From the NCBI RefSeq assembly GCF_001941975.2, contig NZ_CP146991.1, positions 1,598,524 through 1,662,523 on the forward strand: a stretch of 64,000 nt of DNA, written 5' to 3'. A model generated the notes under the pieces. The model was not told where the DNA came from and did no database searches. It saw only the letters and a list, made by a program, of their open reading frames with translations. Shown here in pieces: positions 63,064 through 64,000 of this stretch; positions within the stretch are counted from its first letter, which is position 1, and every line of letters begins with the position of its first letter. The translations under genes were made by a program, and so were the position numbers. This DNA comes from Sporomusa sphaeroides DSM 2875. GTDB taxonomy: Bacteria; Bacillota; Negativicutes; Sporomusales; Sporomusaceae.

Positions 63064-64000
63064 ATGCTTAACCAGCGCCTGTTGCGAAATTTAGATTTTA
63101 TTCTGATCGCTGTTACTGCCCTGCTTATTCTTGTAAGTCTTGTTATCATCGGTAGTGCTACTCATATCAACACTCCCAGTGAGGACCGATACTGGTATGT
63201 GCAGCGTCAGGGTTTTTTTGTCCTGGCTAATATTGCTGTTTTCTTTATCATGCTGAATTTTGACTATAAGTCACTGGAAAGATTCTCAGGTTTTTTGTAT
63301 ATCTTTAATCTGATAATGCTGCTTGCCGTTATGTTTGTCGGGCAAACGGCGCTTGGCGCCCAGCGCTGGATTCAGATCGGCCCCATCAGTTTGCAGCCAT
63401 CGGAGTTTTCTAAGCTGATTATGATTATTGGGTTGGCCCAGGTATTGGATAAACGAACAGGTAAGCTTAATTCTTTTAAAGATATTATCCCGATTTTTGT
63501 CTATGTGGGCATACCGTTTATCCTGGTGTTAAAGCAGCCTGATCTTGGCACTTCCCTGGTATTTATGGCCATATTGTTCGGAATGATTTTTGTAGCCGGC
63601 ATTAATATGCGGCTCTTAATGTCTATTATTGGGGCAGGTATTGCCTTTATGCCAATTTTTTGGCATTTTTTAAAGGATTATCAAAAAAAACGGTTAACGG
63701 TATTTATCGATCCCAATGTGGACCCTTTGGGTTCAGGCTACCACATTATTCAGTCTAAGATTGCCATTGGTTCGGGCATGTTGTTTGGCAAAGGCTTATT
63801 TAACGGTACGCAAAGCCAGCTGAATTTTTTGCCGGAAAATCATACCGATTTTATTTTTGCCGTGATTGGGGAAGAACTGGGGTTTGTTGGCGCTGTGATA
63901 ATTTTGCTGCTGTACCTTATCTTACTCTATCGTGGAGTCAAAATTGCCGGTGGTGCCCGTGATAATTTCGGCACACTGCTGGCAACAGGCATTGTTTCGA
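63064..64000 (+). CDS. rodA: Rod-shape SEDS glycosyltransferase RodA, 3' partial
   Basis: The frame runs open from ATG 63064 to the window edge (312 codons). It is a SEDS-family polytopic protein: start MLNQRLLRNLDFILI, GAQRWIQIGPISLQPSEFSK near 100, KQPDLGTSLVF near 158, HIIQSKIAIGSGMLFGKGL near 225, ENHTDFIFAVIGEELG near 257. RodA polymerises glycan strands with PBP2 (mrdA at 57650). AGAGAGG precedes the ATG. It completes the min-rodA block and continues beyond the window. Confidence 0.93.
   Translation, partial: MLNQRLLRNLDFILIAVTALLILVSLVIIGSATHINTPSEDRYWYVQRQGFFVLANIAVFFIMLNFDYKSLERFSGFLYIFNLIMLLAVMFVGQTALGAQRWIQIGPISLQPSEFSKLIMIIGLAQVLDKRTGKLNSFKDIIPIFVYVGIPFILVLKQPDLGTSLVFMAILFGMIFVAGINMRLLMSIIGAGIAFMPIFWHFLKDYQKKRLTVFIDPNVDPLGSGYHIIQSKIAIGSGMLFGKGLFNGTQSQLNFLPENHTDFIFAVIGEELGFVGAVIILLLYLILLYRGVKIAGGARDNFGTLLATGIVS

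Overview
The window looks like chromosome of an anaerobic, spore-forming or related member of the Negativicutes (Sporomusa/Pelosinus/Propionispora type). Reasons: Firmicutes-style signals (AGGAGG ribosome sites, a T-box leader, strong TTGACA/TATAAT promoters, Rex-like operators) occur with an O-antigen-ligase-like gene. The metabolic set fits too: electron-bifurcating [FeFe] hydrogenase, Rnf, a selenocysteine formate dehydrogenase, a tungsten-type aldehyde oxidoreductase, and the methylmalonyl-CoA propionate pathway with a Na+-pumping decarboxylase. Genus-level identity cannot be settled by reading alone.

Layout. 1-2.2 kb: 3' part of a glycolate/lactate-oxidase Fe-S subunit and its FAD subunit. 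2.4-6.2 kb: fdhA on the minus strand, an 891-residue selenoprotein that looks like two ORFs because of an in-frame TGA with a SECIS hairpin, and divergent mobA. 6.2-12 kb: valine T-box, valS, folC, an O-antigen-ligase-like membrane protein. 12-21.5 kb: a hydrogenase operon (two DRTGG proteins, RsbW-like ATPase, sensory-type [FeFe]-hydrogenase-like protein, PHP protein, then hydC-hydE-hydD-hydB-hydA), followed by rex. 21.5-33.1 kb: a Mo/W region with two tandem structured leader RNAs, aldehyde:ferredoxin oxidoreductase, MoaD-like proteins, a sigma-54 activator, moeA, a moeA-binding-protein fusion, a third copy of the leader RNA and tupABC. 33.1-45.5 kb: propionate module (CoA transferase, methylmalonyl-CoA mutase in two chains, meaB, epimerase, mmdA-mmd small subunit-mmdC-mmdB-mmdD), a MatC-like transporter and a class III CoA transferase. 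46-52.3 kb: rseC-rnfCDGEAB. 52.4-64 kb: NusG-II protein, Gx transporter, DUF4321, maf-radC-mreBCD-mrdA, a block of palindromic repeats and a minus-strand Na+-symporter gene, then minCDE and the start of rodA (cut by the window edge).

How it works together. Hydrogenase, formate dehydrogenase, AOR and Rnf all exchange electrons with ferredoxin and/or NAD(H). Candidate Rex operators precede the hydrogenase operon, the Rnf operon (overlapping its promoter) and the propionate CoA transferase, so NADH/NAD+ ratio may tie these together. Mmd and Rnf are probably both Na+-linked energy converters. MobA, MoeA, MoaD and Tup supply the Mo/W cofactor used by FdhA and AOR.

Most interesting points: three related GNRA-hairpin leader RNAs tied to Mo/W genes, the sensory hydrogenase module built into the catalytic hydrogenase operon, the candidate Rex regulon, a split OadG-type subunit, and the repeat-rich insertion in the cell-shape cluster. 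No tRNA, rRNA, CRISPR array, prophage or intact insertion sequence was seen.
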